Below, in pieces: positions 8,649-18,718 of a DNA stretch of 59,293 nt. Position 1 is the first letter of the stretch; each line of letters opens with the position of its first letter. The notes below the pieces were generated by a model that was not told where the DNA came from, searched no databases, and saw nothing but the letters and a program-made list of their open reading frames with translations. Source of the DNA: Bacteroides sp. (GTDB taxonomy: Bacteria > Bacteroidota > Bacteroidia > Bacteroidales > Bacteroidaceae); NCBI GenBank assembly GCA_023665805.1, contig JAMPDJ010000018.1, forward strand, positions 1-59,293, read 5' to 3'. A program made the translations under genes and the position numbers.

Positions 8649-9401
8649 ATGGAAACAAAAGACATATCCCGGACATCAGGCGACATGTCCTCCAAGCAGG
8701 CAATGACCAGAATACGCCACCTTTTCAACAAAGCCTGTACCCAATACCATCTTCTCTCCGATGGCGACCGGATACTGCTGGCTCTGTCAGGAGGCAAGGA
8801 CTCCATGACCATGGCCGGGCTTATGGCAGAACGCGCCCGCATATTTCGTCCATCCATCCACGTGGAGGCAGCCCATGTGATTATGGACAACGTCCCATAC
8901 GAGGCTGACTTGAAGCACATGCAAGAGTTTTGCCAAGGCCTGGGCCTCAGACTGAACATACTGCACGCTTCGTTCGACGAGGTTACGGACACACGCAAGA
9001 CCCGTTGTTTCCTATGTGCCCGTTACCGCAGGAAAATGTTGATGGAATATGCACAAGGCCATGGATTCAACAAGGTCGCCCTCGGACATCACATGGATGA
9101 TTTTCTGGCTACCATGCTCATGAACGTGCTCTATGAAGGTTCGTTCCACTCCATGTCTCCGTCCATGTCCATGCAGCATTATCCCTTGACCCTTATACGC
9201 CCCATGTGCCTGATACCGGAGCAGTCCATTGCCGACATGGCATCCGCCCAGGACATGGTACGGCAGATTCTGCCATGCCCATACGAGGACAAGACCCGCA
9301 GGTCGGCAATGGAGTCCCTGACCCGAACCCTCTGCTCAATCCATGCCGAGGCCAGGCAAAGCATGTGGCACGCACTGGAAAAGGGGTTCACTTCCCGATA
9401 A
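8649..9401 (+). CDS. TtcA-like PP-loop tRNA thiolation protein
   Basis: 250 residues. The PP-loop LALSGGKDSMTMAGL (about 45-60) adenylates the target base. CFLCARYRRKML supplies the CxxC pair typical of TtcA-type enzymes, and GHHMDDFLATMLMNV follows as in the family. TtcA makes 2-thiocytidine in tRNA using an Fe-S cluster; the exact target here is inferred. The first 15 or so residues are not conserved-looking, so the ATG at 8694 (MSSKQAM) is an alternative start. It ends the forward run and faces the transglutaminase gene. Confidence 0.8.
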   Translation: METKDISRTSGDMSSKQAMTRIRHLFNKACTQYHLLSDGDRILLALSGGKDSMTMAGLMAERARIFRPSIHVEAAHVIMDNVPYEADLKHMQEFCQGLGLRLNILHASFDEVTDTRKTRCFLCARYRRKMLMEYAQGHGFNKVALGHHMDDFLATMLMNVLYEGSFHSMSPSMSMQHYPLTLIRPMCLIPEQSIADMASAQDMVRQILPCPYEDKTRRSAMESLTRTLCSIHAEARQSMWHALEKGFTSR

Positions 9402-9444
9402 CCAGCATCAGGACGAAACCTGTGGTTTGGGATTGCCTTCGGTA

Positions 9445-10992
9445 TTATTCCTGCACTTGAACAGGTGCCGCCCAAAAAGCCTCAGGGTCCGTTGTAGTCT
9501 TATTTCCACCATATGACATGCCCTCCGGAACGAGATAAACATGCTCTCCACGCTTCAACGGTACTGACCTGAAACTTTGTGTGCCCTCCGGTTCGGCCTG
9601 GTTTATGGTGTTGCAACCGATGATATAGAGATTCTTGGCCATGTACTCCTTGAGATAGTTATCAACGGTCTGTTTGGTCTCATGATTCCAGTTGGCATAG
9701 TCGTTGAGTAACAGAGGCAGCCCGCCAATAAGGCGGCTCCTCACTTCTGACGGACCGAGCATCACGCCATTCTCGTCAGTGACCCAGGCATCAAATGTGG
9801 GGTCTACCCATATCCACTTCCCCAGGTCTTTGCTCCATGCCGCCACAATAATGTGGCAGTCGGAATCGGTTTCGTGATATTTGGGCAAACAGGTGAGGTA
9901 TCTGGCCGGAATGCCCTCTGCCAGCAACACCTCAGTGAGCATTATGGCCATAAGCCTGCAATTGACACTTCTGTTCTCTGCTTTGCAGATGTCGTAGATG
10001 GCTGCGAAATTCAGCGGCACATCGGGGTAAGGTGCACTACCGTCATGCCTCACGGCCTCATGTACGAAGTGCAGCATGTTCTTGATGCGGCTCAGTTCGT
10101 CACCGTTTCCGGCAATGCTGTCCAGATTGAAACGCAGGCGTGTGGATGCGAGAAGACTGTCCGACGGCGGTGCATAAGCGAAATCTATTTTCTCTCCAGT
10201 CCCAGGTGTATAGGGATTACTCTTTTTCAGAAGGTCAAGTTTAGGCAGACAGAAGTCGGGGTCGGCAAAAAGTCCAGACATGACCCAGCCGGCATATAGT
10301 CCGCCGGCATTATAACGGTCTATCACGTCCCGTATTGTCTCCATGGAGCGCATTGCAATTTTGAATGATTTCTCTCCGTTTTCGCTGGCCAGTGACTTCT
10401 TTACCCACTTGCTGAGCTGCTCCAACTGTGGCATGAGTTTCTTCTTACGGGCAAGAAACTCCTTGTCGGAAAGCAAAGGAATTACAGAATTTCTGCCGCC
10501 AAGAACCGCCCCGCTTATCACATAACCCTTGAAGTTGGGACACCGTTCGCTTTCCTGAAATCGCCAATCCAGTACCAGACCTTTTATATATATGCGCTCA
10601 GCTTTCGGACAATTGGTCATGCATGGCCAACCCGATGTCGAGATTACCGGTCCGCCGAATGTCACAGAGCGCAGTTCGGGACAGTCCGAAAAGATAAGGC
10701 CTCCGGTACTCGCCATGACTCCCCGGAACTCTATGCTTTCAAGTTTCGGCCACTCACGTAGCACACGTCCCTCTACGTAACCGACATTGCCGTTATAGAC
10801 TATGCGCCTCAGATTGGGGAATTTATTCTGATCCAGATACGGTGCTTCGTCCATGTCTCCGTCGATAATGAGTTCGGTAATATCAGAGGTATTAGTGAGC
10901 TTGCCTATTTCCGAACTCCTGATTGTCATTTTCTGAGCGTATGAGCACATGCCGGTAAAGACGACCGCAATAATAAGGAAAAGTTGTTTCAT
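9445..10992 (-). CDS. Secreted transglutaminase-like domain protein
   Basis: 515 residues with a signal peptide (residues 1-20, ending SYAQ). Residues about 35-140 form leucine-rich-like strand repeats (PNLRRIVYNGN, PKLESIEFRG, PELRSVTFGG). The C-terminal part is a transglutaminase/protease-like core with candidate triad Cys345 (RSVNCRLM), His380 (DSDCHIIVA) and Asp397 (WVDPTFD). Such domains can cross-link, hydrolyse or only bind peptides. It is the last gene of the export operon, 59 bases after the permease, so it may be cargo or a partner of the exporter. That link is inferred from position only. Confidence 0.75.
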   Translation of the reverse strand: MKQLFLIIAVVFTGMCSYAQKMTIRSSEIGKLTNTSDITELIIDGDMDEAPYLDQNKFPNLRRIVYNGNVGYVEGRVLREWPKLESIEFRGVMASTGGLIFSDCPELRSVTFGGPVISTSGWPCMTNCPKAERIYIKGLVLDWRFQESERCPNFKGYVISGAVLGGRNSVIPLLSDKEFLARKKKLMPQLEQLSKWVKKSLASENGEKSFKIAMRSMETIRDVIDRYNAGGLYAGWVMSGLFADPDFCLPKLDLLKKSNPYTPGTGEKIDFAYAPPSDSLLASTRLRFNLDSIAGNGDELSRIKNMLHFVHEAVRHDGSAPYPDVPLNFAAIYDICKAENRSVNCRLMAIMLTEVLLAEGIPARYLTCLPKYHETDSDCHIIVAAWSKDLGKWIWVDPTFDAWVTDENGVMLGPSEVRSRLIGGLPLLLNDYANWNHETKQTVDNYLKEYMAKNLYIIGCNTINQAEPEGTQSFRSVPLKRGEHVYLVPEGMSYGGNKTTTDPEAFWAAPVQVQE

Positions 10993-11051
10993 AACAGTAT
11001 GTTTTATGTGTAATTTGCTTCATTAAAGTGATGGGGACTTCCATGGAATGT

Positions 11052-13406
11052 CTATTCCGTCTTGATGCTTTCAAACGGATTCATCGTGGCCACACGCCAA
11101 CTTTGCACTACCACCGTCAGCAGCACAATGGCACCAACCACCATGAACGCCAACGAGAACAGCCACCAATAGATGGGCACATGTTCGGCAAAATTCTGCA
11201 GCCATTGCACGCTGAAATAGTATCCGACAGGAACGGCCACAACAAACGCCACCACGAGGGGCACAGTATATCTCCCGGCCAAAAGCATCAATACCTGCTC
11301 CACGCTGCTGCCCATGACCTTGCGGATGGCTATCTCCTTACGACGATACTCGGTCTCGAACATAGTCAGGCAGAAGACACCTATCAGCGTGATGATTACC
11401 GTGAGGACGGAACACAGTTGCATCAAGCCCACAAAGGCAAGCTCCTCGCGATAGGTCTGTTCCATCAGACTGTCCAGAAAGACCAGGTCGGATTTGGCTC
11501 CTACGGCATACTTGTCCAGCGTTGCCGCAATCTGCCTGCGGGAGTCAAGAATGTTTACACCCGGAACCAAACGTATGCATATATTGTCGCATGAATTTTC
11601 CCACCCAGCGTACGTATCCCCATAGATGACAAATGCAAGAGGTACCTGGCTGTTGTCCACACGAGTGGAGAAGGCACGGACATCCTTGCAGATGCCCACA
11701 ACGGTCAGTTCTCCATCATACAGCGGCTTGCCTACCTGCAGTTCGGGATAGGCACGCTTCATGGCTTCGTTGATGATATACACGTCACCGTCATGCTCCT
11801 TGAAATCCCGCCCCTCCACGATGTCTATGCCGTAAGTGCGCAGAAACTTCCAGTCCACGGGCAGCGCCTGGAACGAGTAATAGACCTCTCCATTGCCTCT
11901 TCCCCAACCCATATATTTGTCCTGGCTGCCCAGTCGGAACTGCGAGAAGGCAACGGATGCCACGCATGGCAATTGCTCCAGTTCAGTGCGCATGGTGGCC
12001 TTGCTGCACGAGTATTGATGCGCCCCAGTGACGTTGTCTATCAGTATGGAATCCTTGGCATATCCATACTCTGACTTGTATATATAGCGGCTTTGGCCAT
12101 AGATGCAGCCTACAAAGACAACCATTACCACGGATACGCATATTTGCAGCCCCACCAGCCACGTGCGTATCTTCTGTCCCTGAGGAGTCAGGGCAAAGTT
12201 GCCCTTCATGGCGCATACAGGGGAGAAAGACGTGATGTAGTATGTGCTATATGCGACTGAAAACACCCCGATGCAGATGCTTACGCCCAGCAGCAACAAC
12301 AGCAGCATAGGATGGTGCCGGATGGCGATGTCTACCGAGAACCACTCGGATGCCGAGGGAGCCTTGCCAACCAACCAGACTATTCCCAGGGACATGGCAT
12401 AAGCCAGCATCCCGGCAAATGCCGCCTCTGCAAACAAGCCGGCACGCAGATTCACAAGGCTTTCGCCCAACACCCTGCGAGTAAGCACCGAGCGTATTCG
12501 CACCGGAGCCTGCCCCATGGAAAAGTTGGTAAAATTGATGATGCAGACGATGACAAGCAACGCAACGGCAAACTCCTGCATATAGAGGGCATACAGGCTT
12601 CCCCTATCCACGGACACGTCATGGGAAGTGAAATACGTCTCGGCAACAGGCACGGGGATAAACTTCATAGCATCCATCGCCTTTTTGTCCGACTCACAGA
12701 CGTTGTCTTCGCCTCCCGCTCTGTCAAATATGTACTGATGTATCACATCGTCAACGATTTTCCTAAGGTTCTCCCTGTCTTCCTTGCTGCGAAAGAATAT
12801 ACGGTAACTGTGATTATAATGCACCCCGAGGTTCTCATCCCCCATGTTGATATATACGACATTAGGCATGCTGCAATTGTCAGGAAAGTCCTCATATACG
12901 CCTGCCACAGTGAAAGGTGCCCTACCGACCCACTTCAGCACACGCCCGGCGGCATACTTGTCACCAAAAAGTGTAGTGGCAAGCGATGCCGGTATCAATG
13001 CCGTATTCCCACCGGCGACCGTCTCCAGTACGCCGTCCACCCGCTCTGCACCAAAGAGAGCGACTACATTGCCAAACTCACTGGTTACAGGCACGTCCAT
13101 GGAAGTGCCGTCATTGTCCAAGACCCAGTTCCTTTCCCAACCCAATATCACAACCCCGTCTATCTGCGGGCACTTTTCCAGATACTCAACCATAGGGCGA
13201 GGAAAGGTCGCACTCCAATTCCCTTCATCATCGCAGTGATCCAGCCGGTAGAGCGTCTCATAGTCCTTGATGCAATGATTGTAACTGCGGTTGTAATCAA
13301 TATGTATGCACAATATATACAGCCCTGCAAGAGTAAGGGCTATGCCCAGAAGGTTCAGGAAAGTCGCCAGCCTGTAGCGACGCATGTAGTGCAGAAATGT
13401 CTTCAT
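11052..13406 (-). CDS. ABC transporter permease, FtsX/MacB type
   Basis: 784 residues. It has one membrane segment near the N-terminus (about 14-32), a large periplasmic region, three segments around 280-400, then a second half with one segment near 425-445 and three at the C-terminus (about 660-770). This is the two-repeat FtsX arrangement common in Bacteroidetes. The ending RVATMNPFESIKTE is typical. It is encoded 68 bases after the ATPase gene. In the MacAB-like family such permeases drive efflux or lipoprotein movement without carrying substrate through the membrane themselves. Substrate unknown. Confidence 0.88.
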   Translation of the reverse strand: MKTFLHYMRRYRLATFLNLLGIALTLAGLYILCIHIDYNRSYNHCIKDYETLYRLDHCDDEGNWSATFPRPMVEYLEKCPQIDGVVILGWERNWVLDNDGTSMDVPVTSEFGNVVALFGAERVDGVLETVAGGNTALIPASLATTLFGDKYAAGRVLKWVGRAPFTVAGVYEDFPDNCSMPNVVYINMGDENLGVHYNHSYRIFFRSKEDRENLRKIVDDVIHQYIFDRAGGEDNVCESDKKAMDAMKFIPVPVAETYFTSHDVSVDRGSLYALYMQEFAVALLVIVCIINFTNFSMGQAPVRIRSVLTRRVLGESLVNLRAGLFAEAAFAGMLAYAMSLGIVWLVGKAPSASEWFSVDIAIRHHPMLLLLLLGVSICIGVFSVAYSTYYITSFSPVCAMKGNFALTPQGQKIRTWLVGLQICVSVVMVVFVGCIYGQSRYIYKSEYGYAKDSILIDNVTGAHQYSCSKATMRTELEQLPCVASVAFSQFRLGSQDKYMGWGRGNGEVYYSFQALPVDWKFLRTYGIDIVEGRDFKEHDGDVYIINEAMKRAYPELQVGKPLYDGELTVVGICKDVRAFSTRVDNSQVPLAFVIYGDTYAGWENSCDNICIRLVPGVNILDSRRQIAATLDKYAVGAKSDLVFLDSLMEQTYREELAFVGLMQLCSVLTVIITLIGVFCLTMFETEYRRKEIAIRKVMGSSVEQVLMLLAGRYTVPLVVAFVVAVPVGYYFSVQWLQNFAEHVPIYWWLFSLAFMVVGAIVLLTVVVQSWRVATMNPFESIKTE

Positions 13407-13474
13407 AACTTATGTATGTGTGTCTATGTAAGTAATAATCCGTCGCAGGCAAAACATGTGCCCGCTGCAACATA

Positions 13475-14155
13475 TCAAAGCAGTTCGTTCATCTTGTCCA
13501 CCACCTGACCGTCGAAGAGATTGATGATGCGGCCGGCATATGTGGCATCGTGCCTGGAATGCGTCACCATGACTATGGTACTGCCCTCTTTGTGCAGTTG
13601 CGACAGCAGTTCCATCACCTCCTGACCGTTCCTGGAGTCAAGGTTGCCCGTAGGCTCGTCAGCCAGAATCAGCTTGGGCTTGCCTATCACGGCACGTGCT
13701 ATGGCCACACGCTGCTGTTGGCCGCCGGAAAGTTGCTGGGGATAGTGCTTGGCACGATGCGAGAGTCTGACCTTGCGCAACATCTCCACTACACGCTCAC
13801 GACGTTCAGCCTTGGGCACGTCCAGATACTTCAACTGCAGTTCCACGTTTTCCTCCACCGTCAGCTCGTCGATGAGGTTGAAGCTCTGGAACACAAAACC
13901 TATATGTCCCTTGCGATGCATGGTGCGTTCCCTCTCGCGCAAGTGTCCCACCTCTTCGCCTGCCAGGTAATAGTTGCCGTCGTCGGGATTGTCCAGCAGG
14001 CCAAGTATGCTCAGCAATGTGGACTTGCCACAACCGGACGGTCCCATGATGGCCACGAACTCGCCTTCCTTTACTTCCATGGTCACACCGTTCAATGCCA
14101 CCGTCTCCACGTCCTCCGTGCGAAATGTCTTTGTCAAATTCTCAATCTTGATCAT
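13475..14155 (-). CDS. ABC transporter ATP-binding protein, LolD/MacB type
   Basis: 226 residues. All ABC motifs are present: Walker [11 protein letters not shown]-loop FVFQSFNL, signature [14 protein letters not shown] and Walker [14 protein letters not shown], with the switch His in MVTHS. The size and the GNLDS motif place it in the LolD/MacB group. It lies between the HlyD-type adaptor and the permease and should energise that permease. Confidence 0.93.
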   Translation of the reverse strand: MIKIENLTKTFRTEDVETVALNGVTMEVKEGEFVAIMGPSGCGKSTLLSILGLLDNPDDGNYYLAGEEVGHLRERERTMHRKGHIGFVFQSFNLIDELTVEENVELQLKYLDVPKAERRERVVEMLRKVRLSHRAKHYPQQLSGGQQQRVAIARAVIGKPKLILADEPTGNLDSRNGQEVMELLSQLHKEGSTIVMVTHSRHDATYAGRIINLFDGQVVDKMNELL

Positions 14156-14218
14156 AACTCTTGGTATTAGTCTGATAAATATGTCTGTATATATTATAAT
14201 AATGATGTAAGAAAAAAC

Positions 14219-15469
14219 TTACTTAAGTATCAGCACTTCATTGTCCTTGAAGGCCTCGTAACCGCTGGTGATGACCTGCTCTCCCGGTTCCAGACCATCC
14301 ACCACCTCGTAGTACTGTGGATTCTGGCGGCCGATGCGTATGCTGCGGCGATAGGCCTTGTCTCCCCCCTTGTCCAGAACGTAGACCCAATTGCCTCCGG
14401 TGCTCTGGAAGAAGGTGCCACGGGAAATGAGACAGGCCTGTGTCGGCTTGCCCAGTTCCAGATTGATGTAATAGGTCTGTCCGGAACGGATATTGGCGGG
14501 ACGTTGGTTGGCGAAGACAAAGTCGGTACGGAACTTGCCGCTTCTCACCTCCGGATAGACCTTGCGCACAGTCAGCTCGTAGCTCTGCCCGTCACGCTCG
14601 AAGACGGCAGACAGCCCCACACGGACACGGTCTATGTAATGCTCGTCTATCTGAGCCTCCACCTTGAAGTCGCTGAGGTCATTGATCTGGCCTATCTTGT
14701 ATCCTGCGCCTATGCTCTGGCCCAGTTCCACGTCCAGCAGGCCCAGTTCACCGTCAATGGCGCTGCGAACCTCCAGCTTGTTCTTGCGGTCGCGTACCAG
14801 CATGAGATTGCGCTGCATGTTCTCCAGATTATCCTCCAACTGTTCCATCTGGAGGGTGCGGTATTGCGCGTCCTTCTTCAGGCGTTCGCCGATAAGCTTC
14901 TGCTTCTTCAGCGAAAGGTCGTAGTCCTCCTTGGCTTGGATATACTGCTCGCGAGGGATGAGCTTCTCGCCGTACAGACGCTCGTTCTGCTCAAAGGCGC
15001 GACGCTTGCGTATGACATCCATCTCCAGGGATGCGCTTTCCGTCTCGTTGCTGAGTTTGTCCTGCTCCATGAGCACCTGGGTGTTGCGCAGGAAGTTCTG
15101 CTTCTCGGCCAATTCGGCTTCGGCATTGAGGATTTGCAGGTCCAAGGCACTGTTGGCCAGACGTATTATCACGTCTCCCTTCTTTACCTTCTGTCCCTCC
15201 TCGGCAACCTTTTCCATTACTATGCCGCCTTCCTCGGGCGAAACCTGCACTATCTGGAACGGGATGACCGTAACGTTGAGACGGACATAGTCCTTGAACT
15301 CGCCACTGGTGACGGTGCTCACCGTAACGTTGTCGCGCTCCACGCGCAGTGTGCTGCGGTGATTTCCGAAGATGCCCCACAGCAGCAGGGAGGCCACGAC
15401 GGTGCCTGTGATCACGTAAGGGATATGCTTCTTTTGCAATCCACGCTTCTTTTCGATTATTCTGTCCAT
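14219..15469 (-). CDS. HlyD/MacA-type periplasmic adaptor
   Basis: 416 residues. One N-terminal membrane anchor (about 18-36, YVITGTVVASLLLWGIFG) is followed by a lipoyl-like half-motif, a long coiled-coil hairpin (about 105-215) and the second lipoyl half (VRSAIDGELGLLDVELGQSI), then beta-barrel and membrane-proximal domains. It would bridge the inner-membrane ABC permease and the TolC-like channel. Its start overlaps the end of the TolC-like gene by 13 bases. Confidence 0.88.
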   Translation of the reverse strand: MDRIIEKKRGLQKKHIPYVITGTVVASLLLWGIFGNHRSTLRVERDNVTVSTVTSGEFKDYVRLNVTVIPFQIVQVSPEEGGIVMEKVAEEGQKVKKGDVIIRLANSALDLQILNAEAELAEKQNFLRNTQVLMEQDKLSNETESASLEMDVIRKRRAFEQNERLYGEKLIPREQYIQAKEDYDLSLKKQKLIGERLKKDAQYRTLQMEQLEDNLENMQRNLMLVRDRKNKLEVRSAIDGELGLLDVELGQSIGAGYKIGQINDLSDFKVEAQIDEHYIDRVRVGLSAVFERDGQSYELTVRKVYPEVRSGKFRTDFVFANQRPANIRSGQTYYINLELGKPTQACLISRGTFFQSTGGNWVYVLDKGGDKAYRRSIRIGRQNPQYYEVVDGLEPGEQVITSGYEAFKDNEVLILK

Positions 15470-16866
15470 AATGGCGTACCTTTATAATAGTTGACTATTC
15501 TTGTCTTGTAAGCATAGCTCAGCCTGCTCTGCAACAACTGGGCCTTGCTCTGCAGAAGGGCAGTGCCCTGGGTCTGCACGTCTATGGGCGAGGCCAGTCC
15601 CTCTTCGTACTTGCGAATGACAAGGCGGGAGGCTATGCTGTCCGATTCCACTTTCCTCCGCATCTTGTCCGCATCCTTACGGCTGTTTTCCACATCCGTG
15701 AGGGCCTGCCGGATAAGGCGGCGCAACTCGTCATTCTGGTATCGGAGGTTCTCCTCCGCCCTGCGCACATTGTTGCGTTGACGGCGTATGTTCAAGACGT
15801 TGTCCAGACGGCTGAAGATGGGAAGCGAAAGCGAGGCCGATACATATTGGCCAGAATTGTTGCGGAACTGTTCGGAGAAAGACCTCGTGCCGTGGTTGCC
15901 CATCTGCTTGTAATAGCTTGTGGAGACACCTGCCCCGATGGATATGGACGGGAGGAAGAAACGTTTGCTCTGCTGAAAGGAGTAGCGGGCAGTCTTCAGG
16001 GTATACTCGGCCATCTTCAGGTCGGGGTAGAACAGTTTGACCTGCATGAAGATTTCCTCGTCCAGCTCCTCGGAGGGAACCTCGCACAGGATGTCATCGG
16101 TACCTATGCCGACGATGTTCAGGACCGAATCCATTGGATAGTTCATCTGACGCTTGAGTTCCAGCATGGCATTGTCATACAAGCCCTGCTGGTGAGTCAC
16201 CTCGTAATCGTCGGAGGCATACGTGGCCTGCATCTGGGCAACGTCGGCATCGCCTTTGGTTCCAACCTCGGCCATGGCCATGGTCTGGCGGAGCAGCATT
16301 TCGCTCTCGGCACGCTTTTGGGCGGCTATTTCCACCGTACCTTTGTAATACAATACCTGCATGTAGGATTCCAGTACCATACGTGCCGTGGCATCCTTCT
16401 GTGCCAACACTCCCTGCCGGCCAAGGAGCAGATTGACCTTGGCTATACGCAAGGAAGTATATCGCTGCAAGCCATCGAAGACGGGAATGCTGGCGGAGAT
16501 GCCGTAGCCATTGGAGAAGGTGCTGACATTGGTGTAGGTGTTGGTTCCGGGGTCTATGGCCCGGCCAAAGTTGAATTGCCCGTTCACACTTGCACCTATG
16601 TAAGGCAGGAAAGAGGCCGCCTGGCGCGTCTTCTCTGTCTTGTAGTCCTCCACTGCCATGTCGCGCATGCGCACATCATGATTATGCGCCACGGCATAAC
16701 TGACGCACCGCTCCACGGTCCATACGTCCTGGGCATGGAGGCGGAGACCGAAGGCAAGCATGAACAAAAGCAATGCACTTGCGCCAATCCAAGTGTGCAG
16801 GTTCAAGCCTGCGCGGACCATGACATGGCAGGAAAACGTATAATGCGATTCGATTCTTTTTTTCAT
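15457..16866 (-). CDS. TolC-family outer membrane efflux protein
   Basis: 469 residues from the ATG at 16866. A frame start at 16932 lies upstream of the promoter. The N-terminus includes a long export signal (hydrophobic segment ending LRLHAQ) before the mature start DVWTVERCVSYAVAHN. Two outer-membrane efflux repeats with long helices are seen (GASVNGQFNFGRAIDPGTN, GAGVSTSYYKQMG). It is first in the operon and supplies the outer-membrane exit for the ABC exporter encoded downstream. Confidence 0.9.
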   Translation of the reverse strand: MKKRIESHYTFSCHVMVRAGLNLHTWIGASALLLFMLAFGLRLHAQDVWTVERCVSYAVAHNHDVRMRDMAVEDYKTEKTRQAASFLPYIGASVNGQFNFGRAIDPGTNTYTNVSTFSNGYGISASIPVFDGLQRYTSLRIAKVNLLLGRQGVLAQKDATARMVLESYMQVLYYKGTVEIAAQKRAESEMLLRQTMAMAEVGTKGDADVAQMQATYASDDYEVTHQQGLYDNAMLELKRQMNYPMDSVLNIVGIGTDDILCEVPSEELDEEIFMQVKLFYPDLKMAEYTLKTARYSFQQSKRFFLPSISIGAGVSTSYYKQMGNHGTRSFSEQFRNNSGQYVSASLSLPIFSRLDNVLNIRRQRNNVRRAEENLRYQNDELRRLIRQALTDVENSRKDADKMRRKVESDSIASRLVIRKYEEGLASPIDVQTQGTALLQSKAQLLQSRLSYAYKTRIVNYYKGTPLWTE

Positions 16867-16886
16867 AAATTCTCTTGGTTTTGATG

Positions 16887-16917
16887 CAAAGGTACGGCCA
16901 ATTATAAGAAAAACAAT
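16887..16917 (-). promoter_or_regulatory. Promoter of the TolC/ABC export operon
   Basis: On the reverse strand a -33 TTG (16914-16916) is followed by 19 bases and the -7 box TACCTTTG (16887-16894). It lies 21 bases upstream of the start at 16866. Confidence 0.7.
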
Positions 16918-17031
16918 ACCTTGGCACGCCATGCGGAAAAGATTGTATGATAATCATACACTTCTTGACAGCAAGACTACAGACGGACAGACGACAAAAG
17001 ATGAAGTGAGGCTGTTGTCGTGCTCCTACTG

Positions 17032-17069
17032 TAAAAAAAACGACTGCCACTCAACATGAATGACAGTCG
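17032..17069 (-). terminator. Terminator after luxS
   Basis: Arms CGACTGCCA (17041-17049) and TGACAGTCG (17061-17069) pair with one mismatch. On the reverse strand a run of eight or nine T's follows. It lies 27 bases after the luxS stop codon. Confidence 0.85.
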
Positions 17070-17096
17070 GTTACTGTGTTCGAAGCCATATAAGGC

Positions 17097-17612
17097 TCAG
17101 GCATCGTGGAATACCAGGCCGGAAGCATCCTCGGGACGCTCTATGCCGGGATACTCGCATCGGAAATCCTCGGTAAGGCGACGTATGTAGCGGGCAGCCT
17201 CCCATTGCGCCATGGGCAGGTCGTGGAGCAGATAATTGCCACAGGTGGCCGGGGTGGTACCCGGAACCTCGTCGGCATAGTCCACCACATACCGGAAAGC
17301 ACGCAACATAAGGTCGCGCACCGTCTGACATGGCCATTCGCCTTTCATTATCAAATAATTGCCTGTGAGGCAGCCCATGGGTCCCCAGTAGACGATGCGG
17401 TCTTTCCACTCGGGGTCGTTACGCAGGAACGTGGCCACTATGTGCTCTATCGTATGGATGGCCGCGGCATGCAGGGAAGGCTCGCGGTTGGGAGCCGTCA
17501 TGCGTATGTCGTAGGTGGTGATGGTGTCCGTCCCCAGGGTGTCGCGACGCGAAATGTAGATGCCCGGCATGAGGTTACGGTGGTCAACTTGGAAAGATGG
17601 TATCAAGTCCAT
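17097..17612 (-). CDS. luxS: S-ribosylhomocysteine lyase
   Basis: 171 residues, slightly longer than the usual 157-160. The zinc ligands are HTIEH (His53, His57) and Cys124 in CGNYLLHD. The catalytic cysteine is Cys81 in GCLTGNYL, where most LuxS have GCRTGFY. It cleaves S-ribosylhomocysteine to homocysteine and DPD (the AI-2 precursor) in the activated methyl cycle. No Pfs nucleosidase gene is next to it. It lies 78 bases after rfbD and probably shares its promoter. Confidence 0.93.
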   Translation of the reverse strand: MDLIPSFQVDHRNLMPGIYISRRDTLGTDTITTYDIRMTAPNREPSLHAAAIHTIEHIVATFLRNDPEWKDRIVYWGPMGCLTGNYLIMKGEWPCQTVRDLMLRAFRYVVDYADEVPGTTPATCGNYLLHDLPMAQWEAARYIRRLTEDFRCEYPGIERPEDASGLVFHDA

Positions 17613-17690
17613 GTGTGTTTGATTCGTTTGTGATGTTATAATAATATAATGTAGGCATTATGCAAGCGGACAAAGGCATGCCCTCTCCGG

Positions 17691-18647
17691 TCATTTCGCC
17701 TCATCGTCAAGGATGTTCCGCAGACATTGGCACAATGAGTCTGTCCAGTATGGTATTTCTATATCGAATGTCTCCTGTATCTTGCTCTTGTCCAAGACAG
17801 AATAGGCGGGACGTTGCACAGGCGAGGGGAACTGGTTGCTACGGCAAGGTTGCACATGACAGTGGCGCAGGCCCGTGGCAGACGGGCAAAGCTGATTGGC
17901 AGTGCGCTGTATCATCTGCGCGAAGTCGTACCATGAGCATACGCCGAGATTGGAATAATGGTATACGCCGCTCTTGTCGTATTCTGCCATGGTCCCATGG
18001 TTGCGTAGGCCATAGTCCTGCAACACGGAGCGGATGGCACGTGCCAGATCCAAAGCGTACGTGGGCGTGCCGCACTGGTCGCAAACGACCTGCAACTCAG
18101 TACGCTCGGCGGTAAGGCGCAACATGGTGAGACAGAAATTCTTGCCAAATTCGGAATAAAGCCATGCCGTGCGGACGATAACATGCTTGCATCCGGTAGC
18201 CAGTATCCTTTCTTCGCCCTCCTTCTTGGTACGGCCGTACACTCCGGTGGGCGTACCTTGCTGATCCTCGCGACACGGCGTGTTGTACGGCTCCTGGCCA
18301 AAGACATAATCCGTAGAGACATGAACCAACAGGCCGTCGACCTCCCCCATGGCCAAGGCAAGGTTCTCCGGAGCACGGGCATTGAGCTTATGAGCCAAGG
18401 CGGCCAAAGCAGGATCTGTCTCGCAAGCATCCACATTGGTCCACGCGGCACAATTCACAATGGCCCCTATCCCCTCCCTGCGAACCATGTCCTGCACGGC
18501 TCCAAGGTCTGTAATATCCAGAAATACGGTCTCGTGACCTTCCAACGTATTGACATCGGTAAAAATATACCTGTCCCCGGACTCCGCGGCCAACAGCCGC
18601 ATCTCCCTCCCCAATTGCCCGTTGGCACCTGTCACCAATATGTTCAT
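17691..18647 (-). CDS. rfbD: dTDP-4-dehydrorhamnose reductase
   Basis: 318 residues. The Rossmann motif GANGQLGREM is at the N-terminus, with VNCAAWTNVDACE and STDYVFGQE in the middle and the catalytic pair in GVYGRTKKEGE (Tyr-x3-Lys). It reduces dTDP-4-keto-L-rhamnose to dTDP-L-rhamnose for surface polysaccharide. It is a little longer than typical RfbD (about 290-300). The other rml genes are not in the window. Confidence 0.9.
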   Translation of the reverse strand: MNILVTGANGQLGREMRLLAAESGDRYIFTDVNTLEGHETVFLDITDLGAVQDMVRREGIGAIVNCAAWTNVDACETDPALAALAHKLNARAPENLALAMGEVDGLLVHVSTDYVFGQEPYNTPCREDQQGTPTGVYGRTKKEGEERILATGCKHVIVRTAWLYSEFGKNFCLTMLRLTAERTELQVVCDQCGTPTYALDLARAIRSVLQDYGLRNHGTMAEYDKSGVYHYSNLGVCSWYDFAQMIQRTANQLCPSATGLRHCHVQPCRSNQFPSPVQRPAYSVLDKSKIQETFDIEIPYWTDSLCQCLRNILDDEAK

Positions 18648-18687
18648 GTCCGTATATGGTAATATCTCCGTTAATCGGTCTTTGCCA

Positions 18688-18718
18688 CAAAGTTACGGCA
18701 TTTTAACTGAATAACAAA
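18688..18718 (-). promoter_or_regulatory. Promoter of rfbD-luxS
   Basis: On the reverse strand TTTG (18715-18718), 19 bases, then TAACTTTG (18688-18695). This is a textbook Bacteroidetes promoter, with a leader of about 35 bases to the rfbD start. Confidence 0.8.

Noticed and set aside
12312..13508. Forward open frame of 398 codons
   Set aside because: Antisense to the FtsX-type permease; no domain and no promoter.
17613..17690. SAM/SAH riboswitch in front of luxS
   Set aside because: The gap to rfbD is only 78 bases and shows no recognisable riboswitch fold.
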